DNA of 64,000 bases from Bacteroidales bacterium UBA3297 (GTDB taxonomy: Bacteria; Bacteroidota; Bacteroidia; Bacteroidales; Paludibacteraceae). Below are positions 1 through 7,609 of the stretch, piece after piece (position 1 is the first letter of the stretch; the number at the start of each line of letters is the position of its first letter). A program made the translations under genes and the position numbers. The notes beneath the pieces are model-generated. The model searched no databases and was not told where the DNA came from. It was given only the letters and a program-made list of their open reading frames with translations. Where the stretch lies: NCBI GenBank assembly GCA_002362105.1, contig DETD01000030.1, positions 9,054-73,053 of the forward strand. The letters run 5' to 3'.

Positions 1-354
1 GTATTCTTCGTAACGGCTGATCAGGTAGAAGGCGGCGGCGAAAATGTCGTAGGGGAGCGTGTCGTGGTGGTCTTTGCCGGTCCTTAACATGAAGGTGTGG
101 CCTTCCCACTGCTCGACGTCAATTTCGGGCTGTTCGCCGATTCCCTTCTCGAAGAGCAGGTCGGCAGGCTTTATGTGCAGGCTTTTCCCTATATGCTCGT
201 TGGCGTAGCATATTTTGGGCTGTTCGTCGGGTAGCGCATAGAATTGGTCAGCCTCAAACTCTAGTCTGACCTTTATGCCGTGCATATAGTGGAACAACTC
301 GTTGACTATGTATTGCAGACGGTTGCTATTCTGTTCAGCGTAAATAACAATCAT
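1..354 (-). CDS. Polysaccharide deacetylase family protein, N-terminal part (window edge)
   Basis: The 118 visible codons start at the ATG on the minus strand at 354 and stay open to the window edge, so the C-terminal part is missing. The segment ending IFAAAFYLISRYEEY is what I recognise from the N-terminal DUF7033 domain of Bacteroidota polysaccharide deacetylases. The catalytic NodB domain would lie beyond the window, so deacetylase activity is inferred only. The ATG overlaps the radC stop as ATGA, which suggests translational coupling. It is the last visible gene of the minus-strand envelope operon. The likely role is modification of a surface or secreted glycan. Confidence 0.6.
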   Translation of the reverse strand, partial: MIVIYAEQNSNRLQYIVNELFHYMHGIKVRLEFEADQFYALPDEQPKICYANEHIGKSLHIKPADLLFEKGIGEQPEIDVEQWEGHTFMLRTGKDHHDTLPYDIFAAAFYLISRYEEY

Positions 355-1103
355 AGTTCATCGAGTAGGTTTGATTCTTGGAAACTGAAGTATTCCTCTT
401 CCCCCACTATAATGTGGTCTAGCAGTCTGACGTCGAACAGTTTGCACGCTTCTTTCAGTTGTCTGGTAATGTTCTTGTCTGGTATGCTTGGAATAAGGTT
501 GCCCGATGGATGGTTGTGCACCATAACCACGGCGCTGCAGTAGTGGCGGTCGAGTATGTGCCGCATTATTTTTTTGATGTCGAAACTGGCTGCATTTCCC
601 GTCCCTTCCGATATCTTGACCTTGTCGATCAGTGACAGGTCGTTTTTGGCAAAAATGATCCAGATTTCTTCGTGGGTCAGGTATTCTAATGTCGGCTTGA
701 TGTAGGTGAAAATATCCGAAGCCGATCTTAGTACAATCTTCTCGTTGTTTTTTTCGCTAGGGACGCGGTGCCCCAGTTCAAGGGCGGCCTTTATGGTAAT
801 GGCCTTTGCCGGGCCAATGCCCTCCACGTTGGTCATTGCGCGCCAGTCCATATCGAAAAGGTTGCGCAAACTGTTCCCACTCTTTTCGAGCAGGTCCTGA
901 CAGACTTCAATGGCCGTCTTTTTCGTAGTTCCAGTCGCAATCAGTATGGCCAGCAGCTCGCTGTTGGTCAGACTTCTGGCCCCGTTGGCCATCATTTTTT
1001 CCCGGGGTTTGTCTTCGTCCGAGAAACTGGTTATGGGTTTATGGTTAGGGAGGCCCTCCGTCGACGGAGGGTTCCCTTTTTGTGTTGAACTTTCTTTTTC
1101 CAA
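351..1103 (-). CDS. radC: RadC family JAB-domain protein
   Basis: This is a 250-residue RadC. An N-terminal helix-hairpin-helix-like part (about residues 40-115, with NVEGIGPAKA) is followed by a JAB/JAMM domain with H196-N-H198-P-S-G and D209, the HxHx(10)D metal site. The true function of RadC is unsettled despite the DNA-repair name. The only start that keeps the conserved ITSFSDEDKPREK segment is TTG at 1103, because the first in-frame ATG (codon 37) would cut it off. Twelve bases separate it from the acyltransferase, whose stop codon is in the same frame. Codons around residue 13 contain an 18-bp perfect palindrome, so the extreme N-terminus may be an inserted extension. Family assignment is secure; the start is less so. 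Confidence 0.93.
   Translation of the reverse strand: MEKESSTQKGNPPSTEGLPNHKPITSFSDEDKPREKMMANGARSLTNSELLAILIATGTTKKTAIEVCQDLLEKSGNSLRNLFDMDWRAMTNVEGIGPAKAITIKAALELGHRVPSEKNNEKIVLRSASDIFTYIKPTLEYLTHEEIWIIFAKNDLSLIDKVKISEGTGNAASFDIKKIMRHILDRHYCSAVVMVHNHPSGNLIPSIPDKNITRQLKEACKLFDVRLLDHIIVGEEEYFSFQESNLLDEL
1054..1071. repeat. 18-bp perfect palindrome within the 5' end of radC
   Basis: CCCTCCGTCGACGGAGGG is self-complementary over all 18 bases, and G-T and G-C pairs extend the stem outward. It encodes the NPPSTEG part of the poorly conserved RadC N-terminus, just after the TTG start. It could hinder translation as an mRNA hairpin or be an inserted palindromic element. No U-run follows on the transcribed strand, so it is not a standard terminator. 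Confidence 0.7.
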
Positions 1104-1115
1104 AATTGTTAGGTT

Positions 1116-2273
1116 TTAGTTTTGCGCTGTGGCGGCCAGATAGTTGATGAGTGGATTCGAGTACATCTCCAGCAATTTTGCGCGCAGGAAGTCCTCGTCT
1201 TTGTTCTCAAGCTCTATCTTGGCCAGTTGTCCGGCAATATAGTTGTCGAATTTTTCTTTGTCGGCGGCGGTGTAGTGGTCGGCATATAGGCTGTTTCCAT
1301 TACGCTCGTCAAGCGCGACGTAGTTGATAGGGTAGATGCGGTAGTTCTTGTGGATGTGCAGGTCAATCAGTTTCTGGACGGCCGCTATTACTGTTGCGCG
1401 GTTGTCGTCGTCGCTAACCAGCTTGTCCAGTTCGTCGTTGATGCACTCGGTCACCTCGTAGTGCACATTACCCTTGTAGCCGAGAATACCGGTCTTCATG
1501 CTCAGGATGTCGTCGGCCTTGCTCTTCTTGAACTCGGCGTTGTCGCGTTTCTGCTGGAATTCCTTTGCCTTCAGGTAGTCGCATCCGTCGAACTCGTAGC
1601 TGATGCTGACAGGGGTGATGTTCAGTTCCATAAAGCCTTGCTTCATGTTTTTGCCGCTGCTCATGCTCAGCATTTTCAGAACGCTTTCCTGTACGGTGTC
1701 GTTCGAGTCTTTGGCACGGCCTTCGCGCTCGGCCAGCCAGATGGAGTCTTTCCCCTCAGTAATTTGTCGGCGGATGTAGGCCGACAGCTTCACCGATGCG
1801 CTGTAGATGTCGCGTGTAGAACCGCTGCGTTTTACAATGAAGTTCTTGTTCAGCTTCATCATGTCGGTAATCCATTGTTTGGCACAGAGGTTGTCGCCGA
1901 TAGCGTTTTGTGCGGTGTCCATATCGTGCATCAGCATTAGGGTGTCGAGGAAGGCGGCATCCATAATGATGTCGCGGTGGTTCGACGTATAGAGGTATTT
2001 TTTCTCGTTTTTATGCTTTTCAAGGCCGCTAATGGTCAGGCTGTCGGCCGTTTTGTCGCCAACACTCATTACAAAGCGGGCAATCACATTCTTTTGGAAT
2101 TCATAGATGGTCTTGATGTTCAAGAAATACTGGCGCATTTCTTCCGCCTTGTCCTTATAAATGAATTCCAATACGGTTTTCAACTCGGGTTCGTCGCAAA
2201 CGCGCACAAAGGCCTCGTGAGCCTCGCTGTCGTTATACGGACGGATGTATTCTTCGTTGTATTCTATCTCCAT
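1116..2273 (-). CDS. Lysophospholipid-type acyltransferase (PlsC/PlsB-like)
   Basis: The 385-residue protein carries YTSNHRDIIMD near residues 95-105, the acyltransferase block I in the form seen in Bacteroidota. The His and Asp are spaced HX5D (H99, D105) rather than the textbook HX4D. A second block, LAEREGRAKDSNDT, resembles the glycine-containing substrate-binding motif. No signal peptide is visible. It probably transfers an acyl group to a lysophospholipid or another envelope lipid at the inner membrane. It is 25 bp after WbqC and 12 bp before radC. The substrate cannot be read from the sequence. Confidence 0.75.
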   Translation of the reverse strand: MEIEYNEEYIRPYNDSEAHEAFVRVCDEPELKTVLEFIYKDKAEEMRQYFLNIKTIYEFQKNVIARFVMSVGDKTADSLTISGLEKHKNEKKYLYTSNHRDIIMDAAFLDTLMLMHDMDTAQNAIGDNLCAKQWITDMMKLNKNFIVKRSGSTRDIYSASVKLSAYIRRQITEGKDSIWLAEREGRAKDSNDTVQESVLKMLSMSSGKNMKQGFMELNITPVSISYEFDGCDYLKAKEFQQKRDNAEFKKSKADDILSMKTGILGYKGNVHYEVTECINDELDKLVSDDDNRATVIAAVQKLIDLHIHKNYRIYPINYVALDERNGNSLYADHYTAADKEKFDNYIAGQLAKIELENKDEDFLRAKLLEMYSNPLINYLAATAQN

Positions 2274-2298
2274 TTTTTCTTGTTTCTGTTTTCTATTT

Positions 2299-2892
2299 TT
2301 AGAGGTATTTGTACGACTCAGGACCTTCGTTTAAAACAAGGTCAAGAATGCTCAGGTCGGTCTGAAATCCGTATCGGGTTTCAAATACCTGGTGGTACGG
2401 TTCGCAAGGTGCCGGCTCCTTTTTAGGGCTGAACGCCTCGCGCAGGTCGTCGCCGTTTATGTGTGCCTCATAGCTTTCGCTATAGGTCAGCGGCACTTGC
2501 AGCTGCATCAGTTCGCAGACCTTCTCGTGCAGCTTCAGGTTGAAGTCGAGAAGGTAGGTTTCCTGGCGCTCGAAAAAGCCCTTCAGCTCGTCGGCGAAAT
2601 ACTCGAAGTACGGACTGGTGTTGTAGGCGCTTTCAATAGCGTTCCAGTGAATCCGTTGCCAGTCTTGCTGGTAGGCTATCTTGACGTCGCACATGGCGGT
2701 TTTCTGTCCGTTGCGCTCTATCGGAATGGTCAGGTCCATCACTTTGTTCGCTGTCGCTATGCGGCACCTGTTCCTATAGGTCTGTTTGGGGTAGTGCTCC
2801 CATTTCTCAATAACGGGCCGCTGGCATTTCAGCAGAGCGCTGTAGTACGAAATCGGACCCAGGTAGCAACTGGGGAATAGGGTGATGTCCAT
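2299..2892 (-). CDS. WbqC family protein
   Basis: The 197-residue protein begins MDITLFPSCYLGPISYYSAL, the characteristic WbqC start, and ends in the usual NEGPESYKYL-like tail. WbqC proteins are tied to surface polysaccharide loci and are predicted to be cysteine-protease-like or transferase-like, with no firmly established reaction. The gene starts 8 bp after the Ig-like lipoprotein and precedes the acyltransferase, so it is part of the envelope operon. Length is normal for the family. Confidence 0.85.
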   Translation of the reverse strand: MDITLFPSCYLGPISYYSALLKCQRPVIEKWEHYPKQTYRNRCRIATANKVMDLTIPIERNGQKTAMCDVKIAYQQDWQRIHWNAIESAYNTSPYFEYFADELKGFFERQETYLLDFNLKLHEKVCELMQLQVPLTYSESYEAHINGDDLREAFSPKKEPAPCEPYHQVFETRYGFQTDLSILDLVLNEGPESYKYL

Positions 2893-2900
2893 ATAGCCCT

Positions 2901-4709
2901 TTATTTCTTTTTATCTTTAGATGTCAGGCCTGCCGGACGTTGTTCGGCTTGCCTTTTGGCCTTTATGTCCCAGTCTTCTTCCCTGTCCCAGTTCGCCCTT
3001 AGGGTAATTTTTGAAGGGTAGTAGTAGGTGTTCTCTGGCTCCACTTTCTTGTCGTAGTCGCCAGTGGTCCACTTGCCGTCGTTGTTGGCGTCTTCAGTCA
3101 GTCTGACGAAGTAGTCCGACGGATCCAGGTTCTCGAACCGGACCTTGTTGCCGTTTACAGGCACTGTTCTAAGCACAACCTCGTTCGCGTTTAGCAGTTC
3201 GGCAAAGGCTGGGGTTTGCACGTTCTTGATGTTTAAATCCAAGTTCGAGTAGTCGCTCTTTTTCTTGTATTTGAATTGCGACTCCAAGCGCTCTTTGTTG
3301 GCGAATCCGCTTAAATCTTTCACCATGCCGCTGTCGATGCGTACACGGTAGAGTTTTTCCGAACTGAACTGCATGTCAATTTCGTAGTTCTTAGGCTCGT
3401 TGGCCACCTGCTGAATGTCGAACTCAATATCTACCCATACCGAGTCGGCCTTCTCTTGAACTTTAACCTGCTGTTTGGTAAGTTCCTTAACAGGGCTCTT
3501 CCATTTCAGGGTAGGTTTCGCGTAGATGTCGACCACCCTTTTTATTTCAAATTCCGGCCCTTTGTATTTCTTGTCGCGTTTCCACTTTTTCGCATACAGC
3601 TGTATGGTGTCTCTTTTAGGGACAAAGCGTTCCATTGAGTCGGTTTTCTCGTAGTCGATGGCAAACCTAATGGTATCCATCTGTGCCACCAGGGTATCGG
3701 TAATCCAGTAGGTCAGCGTGTCGTAGGTCACGCCGGTTGCCACACGGTACCAGTCTTTGTTCTTGAAGTTCAAAGGCGTGATGGTAGGCAGCTGCTTTTT
3801 CTCGTTGACGAAGTTGAGGACAATTTGTTCCTTCTCTTTCCACGTAGCGTTTTTGAAGTACTGTTGGTGCTTGATTTCCTTAAACAGGCGCAGAACCAGC
3901 GAATCGGGCTTGAAAACACCTATTTTGCGGGCCTTGATGGTGTCGATAACGGTCGAGTCCTTGTAAACGGTGTCGAATTTGGTTCGTTCAATACGGCTGG
4001 TTTTAACCGGCGTGCCGAGCACAGCAATGCTTTCGCTCTTGTCGTCGAACTTGAAGTTGCTGTTCGCGTCTTGTAGGGCATAAATGTTGTACTGTTTCTC
4101 TTTCAGGCCACGTATTTTGAAGATGCCGTTGGCGTTGGTCTTTGCCACATAGTCCATAGTGGACTTTCTGAAGGCGCTGTCTGCAGCCGACTCGTATGCA
4201 CCAACGTAGACGCCCTTGACGGGAGCCAGCGTCTGTGCGTCGATAATCTTACCGCTGACAACGAACGAGTCGATGGCGTTGCCTGTGCTGAAACTGATGT
4301 AGTAGTCGTTGAGCGGGTTGCTCTCGTTGTTGTCGACAATCGAGTTCCCAAAATCCACAATATAGGTGCGGTCGGGAATCAGGCTGTCTTCCAGTTCAAC
4401 GGTCACCTTTTTCCCTAGCGACGAAATGCTGATAGGGTTTTTCTGCGGAGGTGAAACAATCACCTGTCCGTAGGCATCGTTGAGTTGGACGTACTCGTCG
4501 AAGGTTATCGTTATCTTTTTGCTGTTGTAGTTGCTTTGGTTGGGCGTTGGTGTGCTGCTTACGTATTTAGGCGCGGCTTGGTCTTTATAGCCACCCTGTG
4601 GCCCGGCACCCATATTGGCGCAGCTGGCGGTAACAAGTCCCGCAAGGGCTGCAATTCCTAAGCGCTTCAGCTTTTTTATCGTATCTCTTTGCTGAGAGTT
4701 TAATTCCAT
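2901..4709 (-). CDS. Lipoprotein with SbsA-type Ig-like domain
   Basis: This is a 602-residue exported protein. A basic N-terminus and hydrophobic stretch end in a lipobox (VTASC, Cys30), followed by ANMGAGPQGGYKD. The segment that follows, with PKYVSSTPTPNQSNYNSKK and ITITFDEYVQL, is typical of the Big_5/SbsA Ig-like domain at the start of Bacteroidota lipoproteins. The rest is beta-rich and ends in a basic tail. It is predicted to be anchored in the outer or inner membrane facing the periplasm or surface. It sits between the glucosaminidase (33 bp) and WbqC (8 bp). Enzymatic function is unknown and no catalytic motif is visible. Confidence 0.8.
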   Translation of the reverse strand: MELNSQQRDTIKKLKRLGIAALAGLVTASCANMGAGPQGGYKDQAAPKYVSSTPTPNQSNYNSKKITITFDEYVQLNDAYGQVIVSPPQKNPISISSLGKKVTVELEDSLIPDRTYIVDFGNSIVDNNESNPLNDYYISFSTGNAIDSFVVSGKIIDAQTLAPVKGVYVGAYESAADSAFRKSTMDYVAKTNANGIFKIRGLKEKQYNIYALQDANSNFKFDDKSESIAVLGTPVKTSRIERTKFDTVYKDSTVIDTIKARKIGVFKPDSLVLRLFKEIKHQQYFKNATWKEKEQIVLNFVNEKKQLPTITPLNFKNKDWYRVATGVTYDTLTYWITDTLVAQMDTIRFAIDYEKTDSMERFVPKRDTIQLYAKKWKRDKKYKGPEFEIKRVVDIYAKPTLKWKSPVKELTKQQVKVQEKADSVWVDIEFDIQQVANEPKNYEIDMQFSSEKLYRVRIDSGMVKDLSGFANKERLESQFKYKKKSDYSNLDLNIKNVQTPAFAELLNANEVVLRTVPVNGNKVRFENLDPSDYFVRLTEDANNDGKWTTGDYDKKVEPENTYYYPSKITLRANWDREEDWDIKAKRQAEQRPAGLTSKDKKK

Positions 4710-4742
4710 CTCTTCTAAGGTGTTCTTTAGTTCTGCTGTGTT

Positions 4743-5576
4743 TTACCACTTCTTGATTATAACGGTACTGCCCTCGGCCGGCGTATCGCCTTTCTTAACC
4801 TTGTTGTACCATCTTATTTCCCAGTTCTTCAGGCCGAATTCTTTCGCGATGCCCTCGTAGGTGTCGTTCGCTTGGGCAATAACAACGTGTTTGCCGTTTT
4901 TCTTGAAAGCGGTATGGGTGTTGCTCACGTCAATTGTACCCATAGTGCTCTTCAAAACGTATTCAACCTTTTTCTTTTCGGCAGGAGTGTCGCCGTTCTG
5001 GTCAGAAACAGTATTCTTGTCGTTCTTCTCGTCGGAAGAAGATTTTTTCTTGTCTTTCTTCTTAATGTCTTTGTCGTACTTGTCCAGACCGTACTCTTCA
5101 ATCAGGCTGATGAGTCGGTTTGCGTAGTTAGGGTCGGTAGCGTAGCCGCACTGCTTCAATCCCTTCGCCCAACCTTTATAGTCGGTCGTTTTCAATTGGA
5201 AGAGGGAGGCGTATCGTGGACGGCTGGCCAGAAATTCCGAGTGGTCCTTGTACGAGTCTTTCGGGTCGGTATATTTGCGGAAGCATTCGCCTTTCTCGTC
5301 ATCGTCGAAATAGACGCGGTCGCCCTTCCAGTCGTGGCACTTGATTCCGAAGTGGTTGTTACTCTCTTTCGACAACTGGCTGAGGCCGGCCCCGCTTTCC
5401 AGCAGGCCTTGGGCCAGCGTAATGCTGGCCGGAATGCCGTAGACTTTCATTTCCTCAACGGCAATCTTGTTATATTTGTCTATATAGTCCAAAAAACTTT
5501 GGAGTTGTTTGCTGTATGCGGTATGGGCTATCATAAAGAAGCCTACGCAGGTGATGAACAGTTTGTTTATTTTCAT
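4743..5576 (-). CDS. Secreted glucosaminidase with C-terminal LysM
   Basis: The 277-residue protein has a signal peptide (about residues 1-22). A glucosaminidase (FlgJ/LytG-like) domain with ITLAQGLLESGAG follows, where Glu60 is the expected catalytic acid; NNHFGIKC and DPNYANRLISLI are further family blocks. A Lys/Asp-rich linker (about 170-205) leads to a LysM peptidoglycan-binding module at the C-terminus (about 228-277). It would cut glycan strands of the cell wall in the periplasm. It is the first gene of the minus-strand envelope operon, with a TAnnTTTG box just upstream. It faces the accessory region. Confidence 0.88.
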   Translation of the reverse strand: MKINKLFITCVGFFMIAHTAYSKQLQSFLDYIDKYNKIAVEEMKVYGIPASITLAQGLLESGAGLSQLSKESNNHFGIKCHDWKGDRVYFDDDEKGECFRKYTDPKDSYKDHSEFLASRPRYASLFQLKTTDYKGWAKGLKQCGYATDPNYANRLISLIEEYGLDKYDKDIKKKDKKKSSSDEKNDKNTVSDQNGDTPAEKKKVEYVLKSTMGTIDVSNTHTAFKKNGKHVVIAQANDTYEGIAKEFGLKNWEIRWYNKVKKGDTPAEGSTVIIKKW

Positions 5577-5599
5577 GTTGCTATTTGCCTACTATCTTG

Positions 5600-5607
5600 C
5601 AAATTTA
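5600..5607 (-). promoter_or_regulatory. -7 promoter box for the envelope operon
   Basis: On the minus strand TAAATTTG matches the Bacteroidota -7 consensus TAnnTTTG, 24 bp before the glucosaminidase ATG. A second TAAATTTG lies at 5652-5659. Neither has an exact TTTG at the -33 position. Confidence 0.45.
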
Positions 5608-5795
5608 ACAAAGTTTGTGTGATATTCCCTTTTCTATGTTAAGTTTGTGGACAAATTTATGTTTTTTGTTTATAGCTTTACCAACATATTTTCGTTTTAG
5701 GGTGGTGTCTTGTATCCTTATTCCGATCTTCAAAATAGGGGTGAATCGTCATTTCAAGCAGAGGTGCAGTTGTGAATGTTGAATCCTGGCTTTGG

Positions 5796-5835
5796 CAAAC
5801 AATCGTTAATATTGTCAAATATTGACGATTGTTTG
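5796..5835. repeat. 18-bp inverted repeat upstream of fic
   Basis: The arms 5796-5813 and 5818-5835 (CAAACAATCGTTAATATT and its complement with one mismatch) flank a 4-bp loop, GTCA. The element is A+T-rich and no T-run follows, so it looks more like a protein-binding site or mobile-element scar than a terminator. It is 114 bp before the -7 box assigned to fic. Confidence 0.6.
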
Positions 5836-5948
5836 TTGTGCGTGGTTTGGTTACAGCTTCTCAAACCATGACCTGCAAATTCTTTTCATGTTATGTTGGC
5901 AATATGATAAAATTCGACAGAACTGAAGTCTCTGTCATTTTTAATACT

Positions 5949-5956
5949 TAATTTTG
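5949..5956 (+). promoter_or_regulatory. -7 promoter box for fic
   Basis: TAATTTTG matches TAnnTTTG, about 158 bp before the chosen ATG of fic. There is no clear TTTG at -33. Confidence 0.35.
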
Positions 5957-6101
5957 TTATAATCCATTGTCGCTATTTCCAAAACATCATATTTAGTGAG
6001 TTCCCTTTACGGACTTGCACCAATGGACTGAGAATCCTGTAAAGGAATCACAAAAGATGCTTGAAGAAGCGTTCCGTGGAATCGGTTACGGCATATTAAA
6101 A

Positions 6102-6110
6102 GGAGAAAGG
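6102..6110 (+). promoter_or_regulatory. Shine-Dalgarno-like site for fic
   Basis: GGAGAAAGG lies 3 bp before the ATG at 6114. Such purine-rich sites are unusual in this genome, and it is the reason I chose 6114 over the upstream TTG (6015) or ATG (6057). Confidence 0.5.
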
Positions 6111-6113
6111 ACG

Positions 6114-7202
6114 ATGACGCAACAAGACAAAGATACATTGATTAAATTGCTGAATCAATATAAGGATTTAGGCATTTTGGAACAGATAGACTTCCAAAAA
6201 TTCTATATCTACTCCATTATTGCCCATTCCACAGCCATTGAAGGCAGCACCGTGACAGAGGTGGAGGCACAACTCCTCTTCGACGAGGGTATCACCAGCA
6301 GTAAACGCACGATACAGGAGCAGATGATGAACCTCGATCTTAAGGCCGCATACGAATATGGAATGAAATGGATTCAGCGACACGAGCCTATAACTGTAGA
6401 TTGGCTTATCTCGTTGGCTGCTAAAGTAATGAGCCATACCGGTAACGAATATAACACAATGATTGGCAGTTTTTCGGCTGCACGAGGTGAGTTGCGCAAA
6501 CTGAATGTAAGTGCGGGACTTGGTGGACCGTCGTATATGTCGTACCAGAAAGTGCCGTCACGTCTTGCCGCTTTTTGTGAAGAACTGAACAAACGTCGCA
6601 TTTCGGTCGACAAGACAGACCCCTGTGCTATCTATCACCTCAGTTTTTGGGCTCACTACGAACTGGTGACCATACATCCATGGGCAGATGGCAATGGGCG
6701 TACCAGCCGTTTGCTGATGAACTTGTTGCAAATGGAATACGACTTGTTGCCAGTGCGAGTGCTCAAAGAAGACAAAATAACTTATATCCAGGCTCTTGTT
6801 GATACAAGAAATACTGAAGATATCGGCATCTTTGTTGATAGCATGACGCAGTTGCATATTGAACACCTGCGTAGTGATATAGACAAATTCCTTAAGACGA
6901 CAGAAGAGGAATTTAGTGACAGGAGAAAAGAAACTATCCAGAAAAATGTTATAGAAAGTTCACAGAAAACGCAACAGAAAACGCAACAGAAAACGCAACA
7001 GAAAACGCAACAGAAAACGCAACAGAAAATTTTGAATCTAATAAAACAAAATCCCAATATCACGACACAAGAAATGTCTGATTTAATTGGGATTGACAGA
7101 AGTAATATTTGGCGAAACATGAAAAAGATGCAGCAAAAAGGCCTCATCCGTCGTGTCGGTCCCGACAAAGGCGGTCATTGGGAAATCGTTAAGGAGAATT
7201 AA
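6114..7202 (+). CDS. Fic family protein with C-terminal winged helix
   Basis: The 362-residue protein has the full catalytic motif H188-PWADGNGR in the Fic fold, so AMP or other nucleotide transfer to a target protein is expected. An N-terminal STAIEG (39-44) fits the inhibitory motif (S/T)xxxE(G/N); Glu43 would block the ATP site until released, which marks an autoinhibited class II Fic. A linker of repeated TQQK units (about 285-305) joins a winged-helix domain (about 307-362, ITTQEMSDLIGIDRSNIWR), so it may bind DNA and regulate its own gene. It is base-compositionally unlike the envelope operon and lies in accessory DNA. In other Bacteroidota such genes often accompany type I restriction loci. 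No antitoxin gene is adjacent. Confidence 0.88.
   Translation: MTQQDKDTLIKLLNQYKDLGILEQIDFQKFYIYSIIAHSTAIEGSTVTEVEAQLLFDEGITSSKRTIQEQMMNLDLKAAYEYGMKWIQRHEPITVDWLISLAAKVMSHTGNEYNTMIGSFSAARGELRKLNVSAGLGGPSYMSYQKVPSRLAAFCEELNKRRISVDKTDPCAIYHLSFWAHYELVTIHPWADGNGRTSRLLMNLLQMEYDLLPVRVLKEDKITYIQALVDTRNTEDIGIFVDSMTQLHIEHLRSDIDKFLKTTEEEFSDRRKETIQKNVIESSQKTQQKTQQKTQQKTQQKTQQKILNLIKQNPNITTQEMSDLIGIDRSNIWRNMKKMQQKGLIRRVGPDKGGHWEIVKEN
6963..7029 (+). repeat. 12-bp tandem repeat in fic linker
   Basis: There are five perfect copies of CAGAAAACGCAA (6963-7022) plus a 7-bp partial copy. The unit is a multiple of three, so slippage changes linker length (TQQK units) without shifting frame. Confidence 0.9.
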
Positions 7203-7213
7203 GGACTGTCGGA

Positions 7214-7267
7214 GTGAAGAACCAACTCGGAGAATACATCAATCTACGCAAAATAATCATTCCTTGA
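7214..7267 (+). pseudogene. Possible remnant of a type I restriction specificity gene
   Basis: Eleven bases after the fic stop a GTG opens 17 codons reading VKNQLGEYINLRKIIIP before a stop. The LGEYINLR part resembles the start of HsdS target-recognition subunits, which usually read LGDYIxLR or similar. Fic genes of this type frequently sit beside hsdS. The match is short and could be chance. Confidence 0.2.
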
Positions 7268-7609
7268 AATACTAGGGAGAATTCACGCTAGCGTTTTTCT
7301 TGTCCTCCAAGTGAATGCCTCATATTACAAATCCCACGTTAGGGTCTAAAAGCCACTTCAAGTTGAGTTGATATGTAAATATTTCGTTTATAAATCAGCG
7401 GAAACTGTGTTTTAGACGAGTTTCCGCTGGCTTATTGGGGGTATAAGAGCTGCGAAGTTGTACACTACCGCAACGGGGACGATTTTCTATATGTAAGATA
7501 CTTTTCTATTATGAGGGCACAAGAATATGGAGTGCTTCTAAATGCGTAGGCTGAACTTCTGTATAAAACAATAGAGAAATAAAATCCAAATGTATACGTC
7601 TATTTAAAT
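7268..7609. other. Gene-free stretch between fic and the DUF262 operon
   Basis: It holds one clear hairpin (7396-7429) and no convincing gene. A 50-codon open stretch on the plus strand ending near 7555 lacks a start codon and family resemblance. Confidence 0.5.
7396..7429. terminator. Hairpin between convergent fic and DUF262 operon
   Basis: A perfect 10-bp stem (CAGCGGAAAC and its complement) has a 14-base loop. No proper T-run follows on either strand, so termination is plausible from its position but unproven. Confidence 0.4.

Larger units (their letters stand above)
5608..6113. other. Gene-free stretch before fic
   Basis: Apart from the inverted repeat at 5796-5835, a TAATTTTG box at 5949-5956 and an A+G-rich ribosome-binding site at 6102-6110, I see no gene here. 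The frame is open upstream of fic from a TTG at 6015, but that extension lacks a good start signal. Confidence 0.5.

Noticed and set aside
6963..7029. Tandem repeat as a CRISPR array
   Set aside because: Units of 12 bp directly adjoin without spacers and encode an in-frame linker.
7420..7560. Fifty-codon plus-strand open stretch
   Set aside because: No start codon, family match or ribosome-binding site, and it overlaps the hairpin at 7396-7429; length is within chance for A+T-rich DNA.
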